Assembly (NCBI GenBank): GCA_963790875.1 | Contig: CAWBQT010000014.1 | Location: forward strand, 18,853-82,852 | Reading direction: 5' to 3' | Source: AP-15 sp963790875 | GTDB lineage: Bacteria; Pseudomonadota; Alphaproteobacteria; ATCC43930; CGMCC-115725 | DNA length: 64,000 nucleotides | In this document: piece by piece, positions 17,397 through 26,577 of the stretch | Layout of the letters: every line of letters starts with the position of its first letter | How positions within the stretch are numbered: the stretch's first letter is position 1 | Notes under the pieces: model-generated | Database searches by the model: none | What the model was told of the DNA's origin: nothing | What the model saw: only the letters and a program-made list of their open reading frames with translations | Program-made: the position numbers and the translations under genes

Positions 17397-18532
17397 GCGA
17401 GCATCGAAAGAACCTGCTGGGCGACCATCCGCTCTTGGCAATGTTCGGCGTGACGGTCGTGTCGGGGCTCGTCGTCGCGGTGGCAGCGGCCAACATCTCC
17501 GGCATCGCCGGGCTGTTCGCCGGCTTGCTCCTGGTGCTGCCATGGCTAGCGGTCGCGGCCGCGGCGGTCGCCGCCGTTGCCGCCGGCTATATCGGTTTCC
17601 GCGTCGCAACGAATTGGCCGAAGCGGCTGGCGAGCGGCGTGCTGCAGGTCGGCCCCGGGGTGGCAACCGCGCCGCTGCCGCAGCTGCACGTGCCGCAGCC
17701 AAAGCTGCAAGCGCGGCCGGCCGATCGTGCCATGGCCGAGCTCGACGCGATGGTCGGGCTCGCCCGGGTCAAGGAAGAGATCAACCGCCTGACAGCGCGG
17801 CTGCAGGTCGAGCGGCGGCGGCGTGAGCAGGGACTGCCGGTGACGCCGATGAGCCTGCACATGGTGTTCACCGGGCCGCCGGGCGTTGGCAAGACCGTGG
17901 TCGCCCGCGCCGTCGGCAGCATCTATGCCGCCGTCGGCGTGCTGCGGCGCGGGCACGTCGTCGAAGTCGACCGCGAGGGGCTGGTGGCGGGTTATATCGG
18001 CCAGACCGCCATCAAGACGCTCGAGCGCTGCAAGGAGGCGCTCAACGGCATCCTCTTCGTCGACGAAGCCTATTCGCTGGTGACCGGCGGCACCGGCGAC
18101 TTCGGCCAGGAGGCAATTTCGACGATCCTCAAATTCATGGAGGACAACCGCGACCGGATCGTTGTCATCGTCGCCGGATATCCCGACAAGATGCGCCATC
18201 TCCTCGAAAGCAATCCGGGGCTCGCCAGCCGCTTCACGCGGCGCATCGACTTCCCGCCATATGACGAGGAGGAGCTGATCGAGATCTTCGCACGACTGAT
18301 GGCGCAGGAGCGGCTCACGGTGCCGGGCGGCTTCGAAGCGCGCATTCGGCCGTGGCTCGCCGCCGCCCTCGGCCGCGAGGATTGGGGCAATGCGCGCTCG
18401 ATGCGAACCCTGGTCGAACGGGTGCGCGAAGCGCAGGCGGCCCGGCTCGCCGCCGACCTCGGCGCCGATTTGAGCGAGGTGACGATCGACGACCTCGATC
18501 GTGCCGTCGAGACCGTCGAGATGTCGGCGTGA
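17393..18532 (+). CDS. Membrane-anchored CbbX/EccA-type AAA+ ATPase
   Basis: 379 aa. Residues ~14-70 form two hydrophobic segments, then a Pro-rich linker. The AAA module starts near residue 115 (AELDAMVGLARVKEEI), with Walker A GPPGVGKT (161-168), Walker B ILFVDEAYSL (220-229) and the RFTRRIDFP arginine-finger/sensor region. Central-pore residues YIG are visible (201-203). The closest known relatives are CbbX (rubisco activase) and EccA/SpoVK-like proteins. No rubisco or type VII secretion genes are near, and the TM anchor is unlike CbbX. It overlaps the previous gene by ATGA and the next by GTGA. Confidence 0.85.
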   Translation: MSEHRKNLLGDHPLLAMFGVTVVSGLVVAVAAANISGIAGLFAGLLLVLPWLAVAAAAVAAVAAGYIGFRVATNWPKRLASGVLQVGPGVATAPLPQLHVPQPKLQARPADRAMAELDAMVGLARVKEEINRLTARLQVERRRREQGLPVTPMSLHMVFTGPPGVGKTVVARAVGSIYAAVGVLRRGHVVEVDREGLVAGYIGQTAIKTLERCKEALNGILFVDEAYSLVTGGTGDFGQEAISTILKFMEDNRDRIVVIVAGYPDKMRHLLESNPGLASRFTRRIDFPPYDEEELIEIFARLMAQERLTVPGGFEARIRPWLAAALGREDWGNARSMRTLVERVREAQAARLAADLGADLSEVTIDDLDRAVETVEMSA

Positions 18533-20046
18533 GCGATCTTTACGACGCCGGGCAATCGCCGCTGCGCGCCGCGCACAAATATCTCGTCGCGAGGGACCCG
18601 CTATACCGCGTCGCCCTGGCGGCGGCGCCGATCGCGCTCGCCGTGGCACTCCTCGCCGCGACGGTCAGCGCCATCTGGACGCCGGCAACGCCGCTGCCAC
18701 CGCCCGCCGTGCCGGCGCCGGCCGCTCCGCCGCAGGCGCCGGCATCGCCCGCGGCCCCGCCGCAGGCGCCGGCGCCGCGGGTCGATTACCAGGCGCTGCG
18801 CGACCGCGCCGTCAGCGATGCGGCGGCGCGCAGCGACCTCCTCGCCCGCGCCGACACCGGTGACGCCGAAGCGCAATTCTGGGCTGCCACACTCTACGAC
18901 CCGCTATTGCCGGATGTGCGCTTTGCGAAGGACGGCGCGGTCGCCGCGCAGTGGTACGCGAAATCGGCGGCGCAGGGCGACATGTCGTCGGAAAACAATC
19001 TGGGCGGGCTGTACGAGAACGGGCTCGGCGTCGCGCCGGACACTGCCATGGCGGCCCACTGGTATCGCAAGGCCGCGGACCAGGGAGACAGTTCCGCCGA
19101 AAACAACCTCGGGCGGCTCTATGAAAGCGGCAACGGCGTCCCGAAAGACGAGGCCGAGGCGGTACGCTGGTACCGGATGGCGGCCGATCAGGGTTACGCG
19201 CCGGCGGAGAGCAATCTCGGACGGGTCTACGAGGCGGGTCTCGGCATTGCGAAAGACGAGGCCACGGCGGCAATGTGGTACGCCAAGGCGGCGCAGGCGG
19301 GTCTCGCCAACGCGCAACTCCGCCTCGGCTATCTCTACGAATCCGGACGGGGGGTCGGCAAGGACCCGGCTGCCGCGGCGGACTGGTTCCGGAAGGCGGC
19401 GGCGCAGCAGGATCCCGACGCGGAAAACGAACTCGGTCGGACGTACGCCCTCGGCGTCGGCGTGCCGCGCAACTACGAGCGCGCGCTTGCGCTGTTCCGA
19501 AGGGCCGCCGCCAAGGGTCAGTCCGCGGCGCTCTACAATCTTGCTTTGGCGCTGGACAGCAGCTGGGGGATGCCGCGCGATCCGGTTGCCGCCTATATCT
19601 GGTACAGCATCGCGGCCCGCGCCGGCCTGCCGGAAAGGCGCGAGGCGGCGGCGACGGCCCGCGACCGGCTAGCCGCACAGCTGCCGCCGGCGGAACTCGG
19701 TGCGGCGCAAACGGCGGCCGAGAATTGGCGGCCGGGCGTCGTCGGCTATATTGGCGTCAGGATTAGCGATCTGACGCCCGATCAGGCAAAGGCGATCGGC
19801 AGCACGCAGCCCGGCGGCGCGCTCGTCACCGAGGTGGCAACCGACGGTCCCGCGCAGCGCGCCGGGCTCTTGCCACAGGATGTGATTACCGCCTTCGACG
19901 GCCAGCCGACCTACACCGCCGCGGCGCTGCACCAGCTCGTTACCTTTGCCGTGCCGGGCGAGTTCGTCACACTCTTGGTTGAGAGGAGCAGTCAGCGCGG
20001 CTTCCTGCAGGAGCTGCACCTGGAGGTCGGGCAGCTCCGGCAATGA
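18529..20046 (+). CDS. Sel1-repeat protein with N-terminal TM anchor and C-terminal PDZ domain
   Basis: 505 aa from GTG 18529, overlapping the AAA gene stop. A single TM helix lies at ~27-50 and a Pro/Ala linker at ~55-85. About seven Sel1/TPR-like repeats follow (pattern A..NLG.LYE.G.GV..D...A..WYRKAA). A PDZ domain comes last (GYIGVRISDLTPDQA, AGLLPQDVITAFDG). PDZ domains of this type sit on periplasmic proteases or scaffolds, but no protease domain is present, so it is probably a scaffold. With the AAA ATPase and the 16863 protein it forms a likely membrane complex. Confidence 0.82.
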   Translation: MSDLYDAGQSPLRAAHKYLVARDPLYRVALAAAPIALAVALLAATVSAIWTPATPLPPPAVPAPAAPPQAPASPAAPPQAPAPRVDYQALRDRAVSDAAARSDLLARADTGDAEAQFWAATLYDPLLPDVRFAKDGAVAAQWYAKSAAQGDMSSENNLGGLYENGLGVAPDTAMAAHWYRKAADQGDSSAENNLGRLYESGNGVPKDEAEAVRWYRMAADQGYAPAESNLGRVYEAGLGIAKDEATAAMWYAKAAQAGLANAQLRLGYLYESGRGVGKDPAAAADWFRKAAAQQDPDAENELGRTYALGVGVPRNYERALALFRRAAAKGQSAALYNLALALDSSWGMPRDPVAAYIWYSIAARAGLPERREAAATARDRLAAQLPPAELGAAQTAAENWRPGVVGYIGVRISDLTPDQAKAIGSTQPGGALVTEVATDGPAQRAGLLPQDVITAFDGQPTYTAAALHQLVTFAVPGEFVTLLVERSSQRGFLQELHLEVGQLRQ

Positions 20047-20081
20047 GCTTTCATGCTCCGATTGACGAGCTAGGCTGAGTG

Positions 20082-21929
20082 ATGCGCGGGGCGGCAAGCG
20101 TCGCGCTCTCTGTGGACCGCAATATCATGGTGCCGGCGCGCGATGGCATTGGGCTCGCGACCGACATCTACCGGCCGGAGGGGACGGGTCCTTTCCCGGT
20201 CATTCTCGAACGCACGCCTTACGACAAGACCTCACCCAGCCGGTCCGAGCGCACCGCCGCCGACGCGACGCCGCGTTCGCGCGCGATGGTCGCCGCCTAT
20301 TTCGCGGCCCAGGGCTATGCCGTCGTCTATCAGGATTGCCGCGGCCGCTATTGTTCCGGAGGCCGCTTCACGAAATACCTGAGCGAGGCCGAAGACGGGT
20401 ACGACACACTTGCCTGGCTCGTTCGTCAGCCCTGGTGCGACGGTCGCGTCGCGACGATGGGCCTCTCCTATGCGGCGCACGCACAGATGGCGCTCGGCTG
20501 CCTCGACCCGCCGGGCCTCGCCGCACAATTCGTCGATTGCGGCGGCTTCTCGAACGCCTATCGCAGCGGCATCCGGCATGGCGGCGCCTTCGATTTGAAG
20601 CAGGCGACCTGGGCCTATCGCAACGCCCTCGCCGATGCGCGCGATCCGGCGGCGAGAGCGGCGCTCGCCGGCGAGGACATCGCGGCGTGGCTCGCCCGCC
20701 TGCCTGTAATGCCGTGGTCGCCCGGCGATTCGCCGCTGCGGGCCGCGCCCGACTATGAGCACTATCTGTTCGAGCAGTGGTCGCACGGCGAATTCGACGC
20801 GTTCTGGCGGCAGCCCGGTCTTTATGCCGAGGGCTATTACGCCGCCTATGCCGATGTCCCGATCGTGCATCTCTCCGGCTGGTACGACCCCTATGCCCGC
20901 ACGGCGGTCGAGAATTACCTCGGGCTCGCCGGGCATAGGCGCTCTCCGGTGCAGCTGATCCTCGGTCCATGGACGCATGGCGACCGCTCGCTTTCCTACG
21001 CCGGCGATGTCGATTTCGGTCCGGCGGCGGCGATCGACGGCAATCTCGCTACCGATTTCTTCGCCCTGCGCCGGCGCTGGTTCGACCACTGGCTGCGCGG
21101 CGCCGACAATGGCGCCGACCGCGATCCGCCGGTGCGGGTGTTCGTGATGGGCGGCGGCTCCGGCCGCAAGACCGCCGCCGGCCGCCTAGACCATGGTGGC
21201 CATTGGCGGGCGGCCGCCGGCTGGCCGCTGCCGGAGACGGAATGGACTCGCTGGTATCTGCAGGGCGATCGGGGTCTTGGCCGCGAACCGGGCGGCGACG
21301 GGGTGGCACCGCTCGTCCTCGTTGCCGATCCGCGCGATCCGGTACCGACGATCGGCGGCGCCGTTTCCTCGGGCGAACCGGTCATGCGCGGCGGCGCCTA
21401 TGACCAGCGCACCAGCCCCGCGGTCTTCGGCGCCCGCCCGCCGTTCGGCCCGCTTTGCGAACGCGCCGACGTCTTGTCCTTCGCCACCCCGCCCTTTGCC
21501 GCCGATCTCGAAGTGGCGGGTCCCGTGGAGCTGCGGCTGTGGCTCGGCTGCGACACGCCCGATGCCGACATCCATGCGAAGCTCGTCGATGTGCATCCGC
21601 CGAACGACGATTACCTCGACGGCTTCGCGATGAATTTGACCGAGGGGGTGCTGCGGCTGCGCTACCGCATGTCCTGGGAACGGCCGTCGCCGATGCGCCC
21701 GGGCGAGGTTTACGCCGTCGCGGTGGCGCTTTTCCCGATCGCCAATCTTTTCCGGCGCGGCCATCGCCTGCGTCTCGATCTCTCCGGCAGCAACTTCCCG
21801 CATTTCGACATCAACCCGAATTCGGGCGAAGCCGAGGGTTCGGGACAAAGGCCGCGGACCGCCCGCAGCCGGATCTTCGTCGACCGATCCCGCCCCTCGC
21901 ACCTAATCCTGCCGATCATCCCGCTTTGA
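20082..21929 (+). CDS. CocE/NonD (peptidase S15) family hydrolase
   Basis: About 615 aa. ATG 20082 and a preceding GTG 20079 are both possible starts. Alpha/beta hydrolase catalytic residues are Ser in MGLSYAAH (~129), Asp in GWYDPYA (~270) and His in GPWTHGD (~305). The C-terminal ~220 aa form the jelly-roll X-Pro dipeptidyl-peptidase domain. The family hydrolyses acyl esters, amides or proline peptides; the substrate is unknown. It follows the Sel1-PDZ gene by 35 bases and may belong to that transcript. Confidence 0.88.
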   Translation: MRGAASVALSVDRNIMVPARDGIGLATDIYRPEGTGPFPVILERTPYDKTSPSRSERTAADATPRSRAMVAAYFAAQGYAVVYQDCRGRYCSGGRFTKYLSEAEDGYDTLAWLVRQPWCDGRVATMGLSYAAHAQMALGCLDPPGLAAQFVDCGGFSNAYRSGIRHGGAFDLKQATWAYRNALADARDPAARAALAGEDIAAWLARLPVMPWSPGDSPLRAAPDYEHYLFEQWSHGEFDAFWRQPGLYAEGYYAAYADVPIVHLSGWYDPYARTAVENYLGLAGHRRSPVQLILGPWTHGDRSLSYAGDVDFGPAAAIDGNLATDFFALRRRWFDHWLRGADNGADRDPPVRVFVMGGGSGRKTAAGRLDHGGHWRAAAGWPLPETEWTRWYLQGDRGLGREPGGDGVAPLVLVADPRDPVPTIGGAVSSGEPVMRGGAYDQRTSPAVFGARPPFGPLCERADVLSFATPPFAADLEVAGPVELRLWLGCDTPDADIHAKLVDVHPPNDDYLDGFAMNLTEGVLRLRYRMSWERPSPMRPGEVYAVAVALFPIANLFRRGHRLRLDLSGSNFPHFDINPNSGEAEGSGQRPRTARSRIFVDRSRPSHLILPIIPL

Positions 21930-22160
21930 TCCACTCTGAAGGGGCGGCACAGTGCTAACGCTCGATGTGCCATGGGGGCGCGACGACGTGGTGATGACCA
22001 GCCGACAACTAAACCGGGGCCGTTAACCACGTGGCACATGCATTCTCCCGAAGCGCTGTGCTTTTGTGAAAAGATCGTCCACGCGGTGGCGACCAAGGGC
22101 TGCAACCACCGGAAAACTCCGCAGTAGATCCACGAGGGGTTCGAGTTTGGGGCTGGCGGC

Positions 22161-22370
22161 ATGCCGACGCTCAGTCCGGCAGCACGATCGGCAGGACGAG
22201 GTGCGAGGGGCGCGACCGATGGTCTCCGCCGCCCGTCCGATGGGTCCGAATTGAGGGAGGTTCTGTCGCCGTTCGAGGCCGAGGAAGTCATGTCGCTACA
22301 TGCCCAACTCGGCCGAGTGTAGGGACTCGTGCTCGACACCAGCGTCCTGATCTGCCCACGGGGGCCAACA
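22161..22370 (+). pseudogene. Possible VapB/VapC (PIN toxin) relic
   Basis: A 53-codon frame ends LREVLSPFEAEEVMSLHAQLGRV then TAG. Directly after it, in the same frame, comes LVLDTSVLI, the usual opening of a PIN-domain VapC toxin (first catalytic Asp). The toxin reading breaks down within about 15 codons. The order antitoxin-then-toxin with no gap is typical, but the match is very short, so this is tentative. Confidence 0.25.
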
Positions 22371-22451
22371 GGGCCGGTGCCCTCCCCGGCTACAAGCACT
22401 GGCCTTCTAGGATGCGAAGAATTTGGGAAATAGCTGAAATCCGTGCCGTGC

Positions 22452-22496
22452 GTCCTTCGACACGGCCGCTGCGCGGCCTGCTCAGAATGGCGAAGG
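22452..22496. repeat. Palindromic intergenic repeat
   Basis: A nested inverted repeat: outer arms CCTTCG (22454-22459) and CGAAGG (22491-22496), inner hairpin GGCCGC-TGC-GCGGCC (22464-22478). The arrangement matches the abundant palindromic intergenic repeats of Bradyrhizobium/Rhodopseudomonas-type genomes (from memory). It lies at the 3' ends of two converging genes and could act as a bidirectional terminator. Confidence 0.5.
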
Positions 22497-22550
22497 ATTT
22501 CGATGCCATCGCTGGCTTACGTCATGGTGAGTCCGCCCGAAAGGCGCGGT

Positions 22551-24818
22551 TCAATGGGACTGCGGATCAGGATCGTGTACGTTGCGCTCGGCCGCAACTT
22601 CGGCGCGGGGTTTAACCCGCCGCATTCCTACCGGATCGGCGAGGTCGGCCGAGCCGGGGCATTTTGTCAGAGCTCCTTGCGTATATCCCACCTGCGCGTC
22701 GGGGACACCGGTCGTGTTCAGAAGCATCGGCTGGCCTTGCGGCGTCAGAACGAGAAGCTCCGCCTGGATGACGTCGCCGGTCCCGTCGGTCGGGAACGGC
22801 AGCGCCCCCAAGGTCAGCGTGGCGCTGTTCGACGGCCCGATGAACCACGCCCCGAAACTCGTCGTCATCCAGACCGCGTCCGGCACGGTAAGTTTTTCGT
22901 TGCCGCTTGCTTGACCGCCGAACTCCAGCCGCCACGCATATCCGAGGGTAATTCCGGGCGGCGGATGCGTGACCGTCGCCGTATAGGTCTGCTTGCCGCC
23001 GGATTGCGGGAAGTGCAGGCAGGCCGACGGCGACAGTGCGATGCTGGCCGTGATATCCGAGATCGTCACGTCGACCGGGTTCGAGGCGATCCCATTGGCG
23101 ACGACGACGAGCGAACTCGGTCCGATTTCGATATCGCTCGGCAAGGTGAACTCGGTCGACGAACGGATGCCGGGCGCCACCGAGGCCGAGGTGAAATCGA
23201 ACGTCCGGGCGTAGAACATGTGCTTGGTTGTCTTGTTGGTGATCCGCACCAGCGGGTAGTTGGTGCTCGCCTGCTCGTCATCGCCAAAAGAGGCGCCAAA
23301 GGTCAGTCCGCTGAATTGCTCGCCAGAGACCGGGTAGGTCCCCTGCGGAACCATCGCCTTCTTCGGAAGCGAGGTGATGACCGGCGCCCAGCGGGCCAGC
23401 GCACAGCATACCGCCGGAAAGATCTCGACATTGGGAAAGTCGGTCTCGACGGCGAGGATCTCGCCGGTCGGCAGGACCAGGAAGTTCATTTCGAAGGAGC
23501 TCAGACCGGGCGAATTCGCGACATCGCCCACCTGTGTGAAGGTCTTGCCGTCGAACACGAAGAAGTGCGTCGGCGTCGGGAACGATAAGGGGGTCGCCCA
23601 AACGCCCGGGCTGGCGGCGATCAGCACCTTGCCGTTGGGCAGGATTGCGGCGGGGGCATCGGCCATCGTGTAGTTGATCCTGCCCACCGCCGGCATGTTC
23701 GGGCCTGCTTTCCACAAACGGGTGGCAGTGTTGTAGCTCGCGGTCGGCACCTGATCATTCTGGCGCGGCAGGCTCGCGCTCGCGCCAAAAGCGTAGACCA
23801 TGCCGCCCGGATGCAGGATCTGGGTCGGTGCCTCGAAGTTCGCGACGTGTCCAAAACATCCCGACAGCGAGACAATCGTGCTGCCTGCCGAGATCCATTG
23901 AAAGCTGTCCGTAAGAAGTAATTCGGAGCCTGTACCGCACATCTTGGTCTTGACATAGGCATCGACAGTCAGGATGTTGCCGTCCGGCAACAGCGTCCAA
24001 TTTTCTTCGTCATTGATACCGAACTTGCCGCTGGCAACCTCGGCCCAGCTCAGATCGGTCGGATCGAGCGTCGCCAGTTGATTGGTCTGCGAGTTGGAGA
24101 GCAGGAATGTGCCGTTGTCGAGCAGCGCGCTCGAGGCGTCGCCGATTTTTGTCCAGCCGTCCGGCGGCGGCACAAAGGTCCAGGTGTCGGCGGTCGGATC
24201 ATAGATGGCACCCAGATTCGTGTCGACGGCCGGCGGTGTCGCCACCTTGAAGCAGTTGTTGTATTCGCCGCCCTCGACCATGACGCGGCCGTCCGGCAAT
24301 ATTGCCGAAGCAAAAAACCGCGGCGCATAAACCGGCTGTCCTTCGACCGCCATATCGGCGATCAGCGACCAGGTTCCATTCTGGTAGTTGCCGTCGATAT
24401 CGGGCTGCAGCCGGTACCAGGTCGAGGTGCAGGAGACATGCAGCAGAACCGTGCCATCGGTCAGCAGCAAAGGGTTGCTGAGTTTGGCACCCGTCAGACT
24501 TGCGAGCGGGGTCCAGCCGAGCCCCGCCCGCGCCGGCATCGCGATCGGCGCCGCCGAAGGCAGGCTCGGATGGTCTCCCAGGAATCGGCGCCAGGCCGCG
24601 GGGTCCTTGGCAAGCTTCAGCAGCACCGGGCCGGGCAATGGCGGCAAAGCCGGTTCTGCCTGTTGCGCTCGCCCGGCCGCGGCGGTCAGCGCCAGAACCC
24701 ACGACAGAGCGGCGAGCCAAAGCAAGGCCCGCCGCAATATCATCGCGCGGCCCGTGCCGCGAATTGTTCGGAAGAAAGCTCCCGCCGCAGCCATCCGCGA
24801 CGCGCGACCCTTCGTCAT
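22551..24818 (-). CDS. Secreted kelch-repeat, galactose-oxidase-like protein
   Basis: About 755 aa from ATG 24818 (GGGAG just upstream); ATG 24743 is an alternative closer to the hydrophobic core. A signal peptide (LLWLAALSWVLALTAAAGRA) precedes a kelch beta-propeller (ILPDGRVMVEGGEYNN, LLPDGNILTVDAY, AILPNGKVLIAASPG). An Ig-like C-terminal domain with IGPSSLVVVANGIASNPV resembles the DUF1929 domain of galactose oxidases. The copper ligands and Tyr-Cys cofactor of true galactose oxidase are not obvious, so oxidase activity is unproven. The C-terminus carries a further ~170-aa Ig-like extension. Confidence 0.75.
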   Translation of the reverse strand: MTKGRASRMAAAGAFFRTIRGTGRAMILRRALLWLAALSWVLALTAAAGRAQQAEPALPPLPGPVLLKLAKDPAAWRRFLGDHPSLPSAAPIAMPARAGLGWTPLASLTGAKLSNPLLLTDGTVLLHVSCTSTWYRLQPDIDGNYQNGTWSLIADMAVEGQPVYAPRFFASAILPDGRVMVEGGEYNNCFKVATPPAVDTNLGAIYDPTADTWTFVPPPDGWTKIGDASSALLDNGTFLLSNSQTNQLATLDPTDLSWAEVASGKFGINDEENWTLLPDGNILTVDAYVKTKMCGTGSELLLTDSFQWISAGSTIVSLSGCFGHVANFEAPTQILHPGGMVYAFGASASLPRQNDQVPTASYNTATRLWKAGPNMPAVGRINYTMADAPAAILPNGKVLIAASPGVWATPLSFPTPTHFFVFDGKTFTQVGDVANSPGLSSFEMNFLVLPTGEILAVETDFPNVEIFPAVCCALARWAPVITSLPKKAMVPQGTYPVSGEQFSGLTFGASFGDDEQASTNYPLVRITNKTTKHMFYARTFDFTSASVAPGIRSSTEFTLPSDIEIGPSSLVVVANGIASNPVDVTISDITASIALSPSACLHFPQSGGKQTYTATVTHPPPGITLGYAWRLEFGGQASGNEKLTVPDAVWMTTSFGAWFIGPSNSATLTLGALPFPTDGTGDVIQAELLVLTPQGQPMLLNTTGVPDAQVGYTQGALTKCPGSADLADPVGMRRVKPRAEVAAERNVHDPDPQSH

Positions 24819-25494
24819 GCCATTACGCTCCCGCAATATGCTACGCCGCCTGACAGCTGCCGGAGCGTCACCGGCCGGTCGGGGCTCCCTGGAAGTTACT
24901 GAATTGCGCGGTAGTCCGGAACCACTTTCGCTTGCGTGCGGCGAGTTGCACACGCCGTCGATGCCGCAGAGGAAACCCGCCGCACCGCGCCACTTCAACA
25001 TCCGCGATTTCGGGCTCAATCCGAATCGTGGACGCGCGTCGCCGGCGACCTAAGGTTTCGGCCAGCTTCGACCGGCGCCTGTCCGCGACGGCGGCGCGCG
25101 GCGGCAAGCCCGCCGTTTCGGCTGATGGCAGCCACAGGATGACCCGCGCGAACCGCCCTAGAACCTCTGCACAGAGGTTTTGACAGATTGCGTGCGCGCC
25201 TGGCTGCCCAGCCCTAATGCCGGTGGGTTCGGGTCCCTCGGATGGACGGCAATCGGTGGATTCCCGCCATTCGCCTGGACGCGCTCGGGCGAACAAGGTT
25301 GCGCCGATTCCGACCGTTCGTTTGGCCTCCAGCAACCAGTAAACTCGATCCTCAGAGGAGTCCTTGTCTGGCCACGCGCGCGGATCGCCGCTCGCCCGCG
25401 CTGATAAGATTTGCCGTTGCCCAAGCCGGTGCAAGAAACGATGCTGGCTGCAGCGTCGGCAGGAAGCTGGCGAATGTGAGCGGGAGGAGCACAA
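24819..25494. other. Intergenic region between divergent genes
   Basis: 676 bases with no convincing gene. An 18-base near-palindrome (25162-25179: AACCTCT, GCAC, AGAGGTT) is the only clear structure. It could be an operator or a weak hairpin. GGGAGGA at about 25481-25487 is the RBS of the LLM gene. Confidence 0.4.
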
Positions 25495-26577
25495 ATGAAT
25501 TTTGGCATCGCGCTACCCACGCCTGCGGATTCCTGGAAGACCGTAAAGCGCGCCGAGGACGCGGGATTCAGCGCCGCGTGGTTCTATGACACTCAGCTTT
25601 TGAGTGCCGATATTTTCGTGGCGATGGGTGCCGCCGCTGTGAAAACGGATCGCATTCGGCTGGGCACCGGTGTGTTGATCCCCTCCAACCGTATTGCGCC
25701 CGTAGCAGCCAATGGACTCGCCACGCTGAACGCGTTGGCCCCGGGCCGGATCGATGCCGGCTTCGGAACGGGTTACACCGGTCGGCGGACCATGGGTCTC
25801 GGCCCGTACAAGCTTTCCGATATGGATGAATACATCCGCGTGATCATGGCGATGTTGCAAGGCGAGAAGCCGGAGCTGCGTATCGAGGGCAAAACGCGCA
25901 AGGTCGGGTTTCTCAATCCGGAGACGAAGCTCATTAACATCGAGGAGTCGGTCCCGATTTATGTTTCAGCTTTCGGTCCAAAGGCTCGCCGCCTGACGGC
26001 AGAGCTCGACGCCAATTGGATCAATGTCAATTTCTCTGAGGATTTCTCGGCCATCACGGCAAGAAAGATGGAGGCGGACTATCGTGCCTCCGGGAGGGAT
26101 CCTGCCCGCAAGCGGAAAACGATCTTCTCCTTCGGTTCTGTGCTGAAAGAGGGCGAGAGCTACGACAGCCCGCGCGTCAAGGCGGAAGCCGGACCCGTTG
26201 CCATGGTGATGCTGCATAACGCGATGGAGCAACAAAACCACGGCAGCCTGACCGCGGAGTTCGAGTCTTCGACCCCGCCCAATCCGGCTCTGGACCAAAT
26301 CGTGCGCGAATACCGGAATGTCTATGAATCCTATGCGCCGGCCGACGCCCGCTATTTGACGCTACACAAGGGGCATCTGATGTTCGTGCGGCCGGAGGAA
26401 GACCGGTTCGCCACGGGCGATCTGATACGTGCGATGACCGTCACCGCCACCGCCCCCGAATTACGAGACCGAATGCGGCGTCTTCAGGAAGCGGGCTACG
26501 ATGAAGTCGCTGTACAAATAACCCCCGGCTGCGAAACAATGATCGACGACTGGGCACGCGTATTCGAGAGGATCTGA
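25495..26577 (+). CDS. LLM-class (luciferase-like) flavin/F420-dependent oxidoreductase
   Basis: 360 aa with a strong GGGAGGA RBS. It shows the TIM-barrel LLM pattern: MNFGIALPTP, AGFSAAWFYDTQ, RIRLGTGVLIPSNR, LNALAPGRIDAGFGTGYTGRR, VPIYVSAFGPKARRLTAEL. Known relatives include monooxygenases and F420-dependent reductases; the cofactor cannot be decided here. It lies 640 bases ahead of the PuuE-like/D-aminoacylase pair and may belong to the same catabolic cluster. Confidence 0.85.
   Translation: MNFGIALPTPADSWKTVKRAEDAGFSAAWFYDTQLLSADIFVAMGAAAVKTDRIRLGTGVLIPSNRIAPVAANGLATLNALAPGRIDAGFGTGYTGRRTMGLGPYKLSDMDEYIRVIMAMLQGEKPELRIEGKTRKVGFLNPETKLINIEESVPIYVSAFGPKARRLTAELDANWINVNFSEDFSAITARKMEADYRASGRDPARKRKTIFSFGSVLKEGESYDSPRVKAEAGPVAMVMLHNAMEQQNHGSLTAEFESSTPPNPALDQIVREYRNVYESYAPADARYLTLHKGHLMFVRPEEDRFATGDLIRAMTVTATAPELRDRMRRLQEAGYDEVAVQITPGCETMIDDWARVFERI

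Larger units (their letters stand above)
21930..22550. other. Intergenic region with relics and one palindromic repeat
   Basis: No intact gene lies between the converging CocE and kelch genes. A possible toxin-antitoxin relic and a palindromic repeat are listed separately. The rest shows no motif I can name. Confidence 0.4.

Noticed and set aside
17393..18532. Calling the AAA ATPase a rubisco activase (cbbX)
   Set aside because: No cbbLS genes nearby and an N-terminal membrane anchor not found in CbbX.
24868..25494. A 208-codon minus frame between the kelch and LLM genes
   Set aside because: No motif, Arg/Ser-rich, covers the regulatory gap of two divergent genes.
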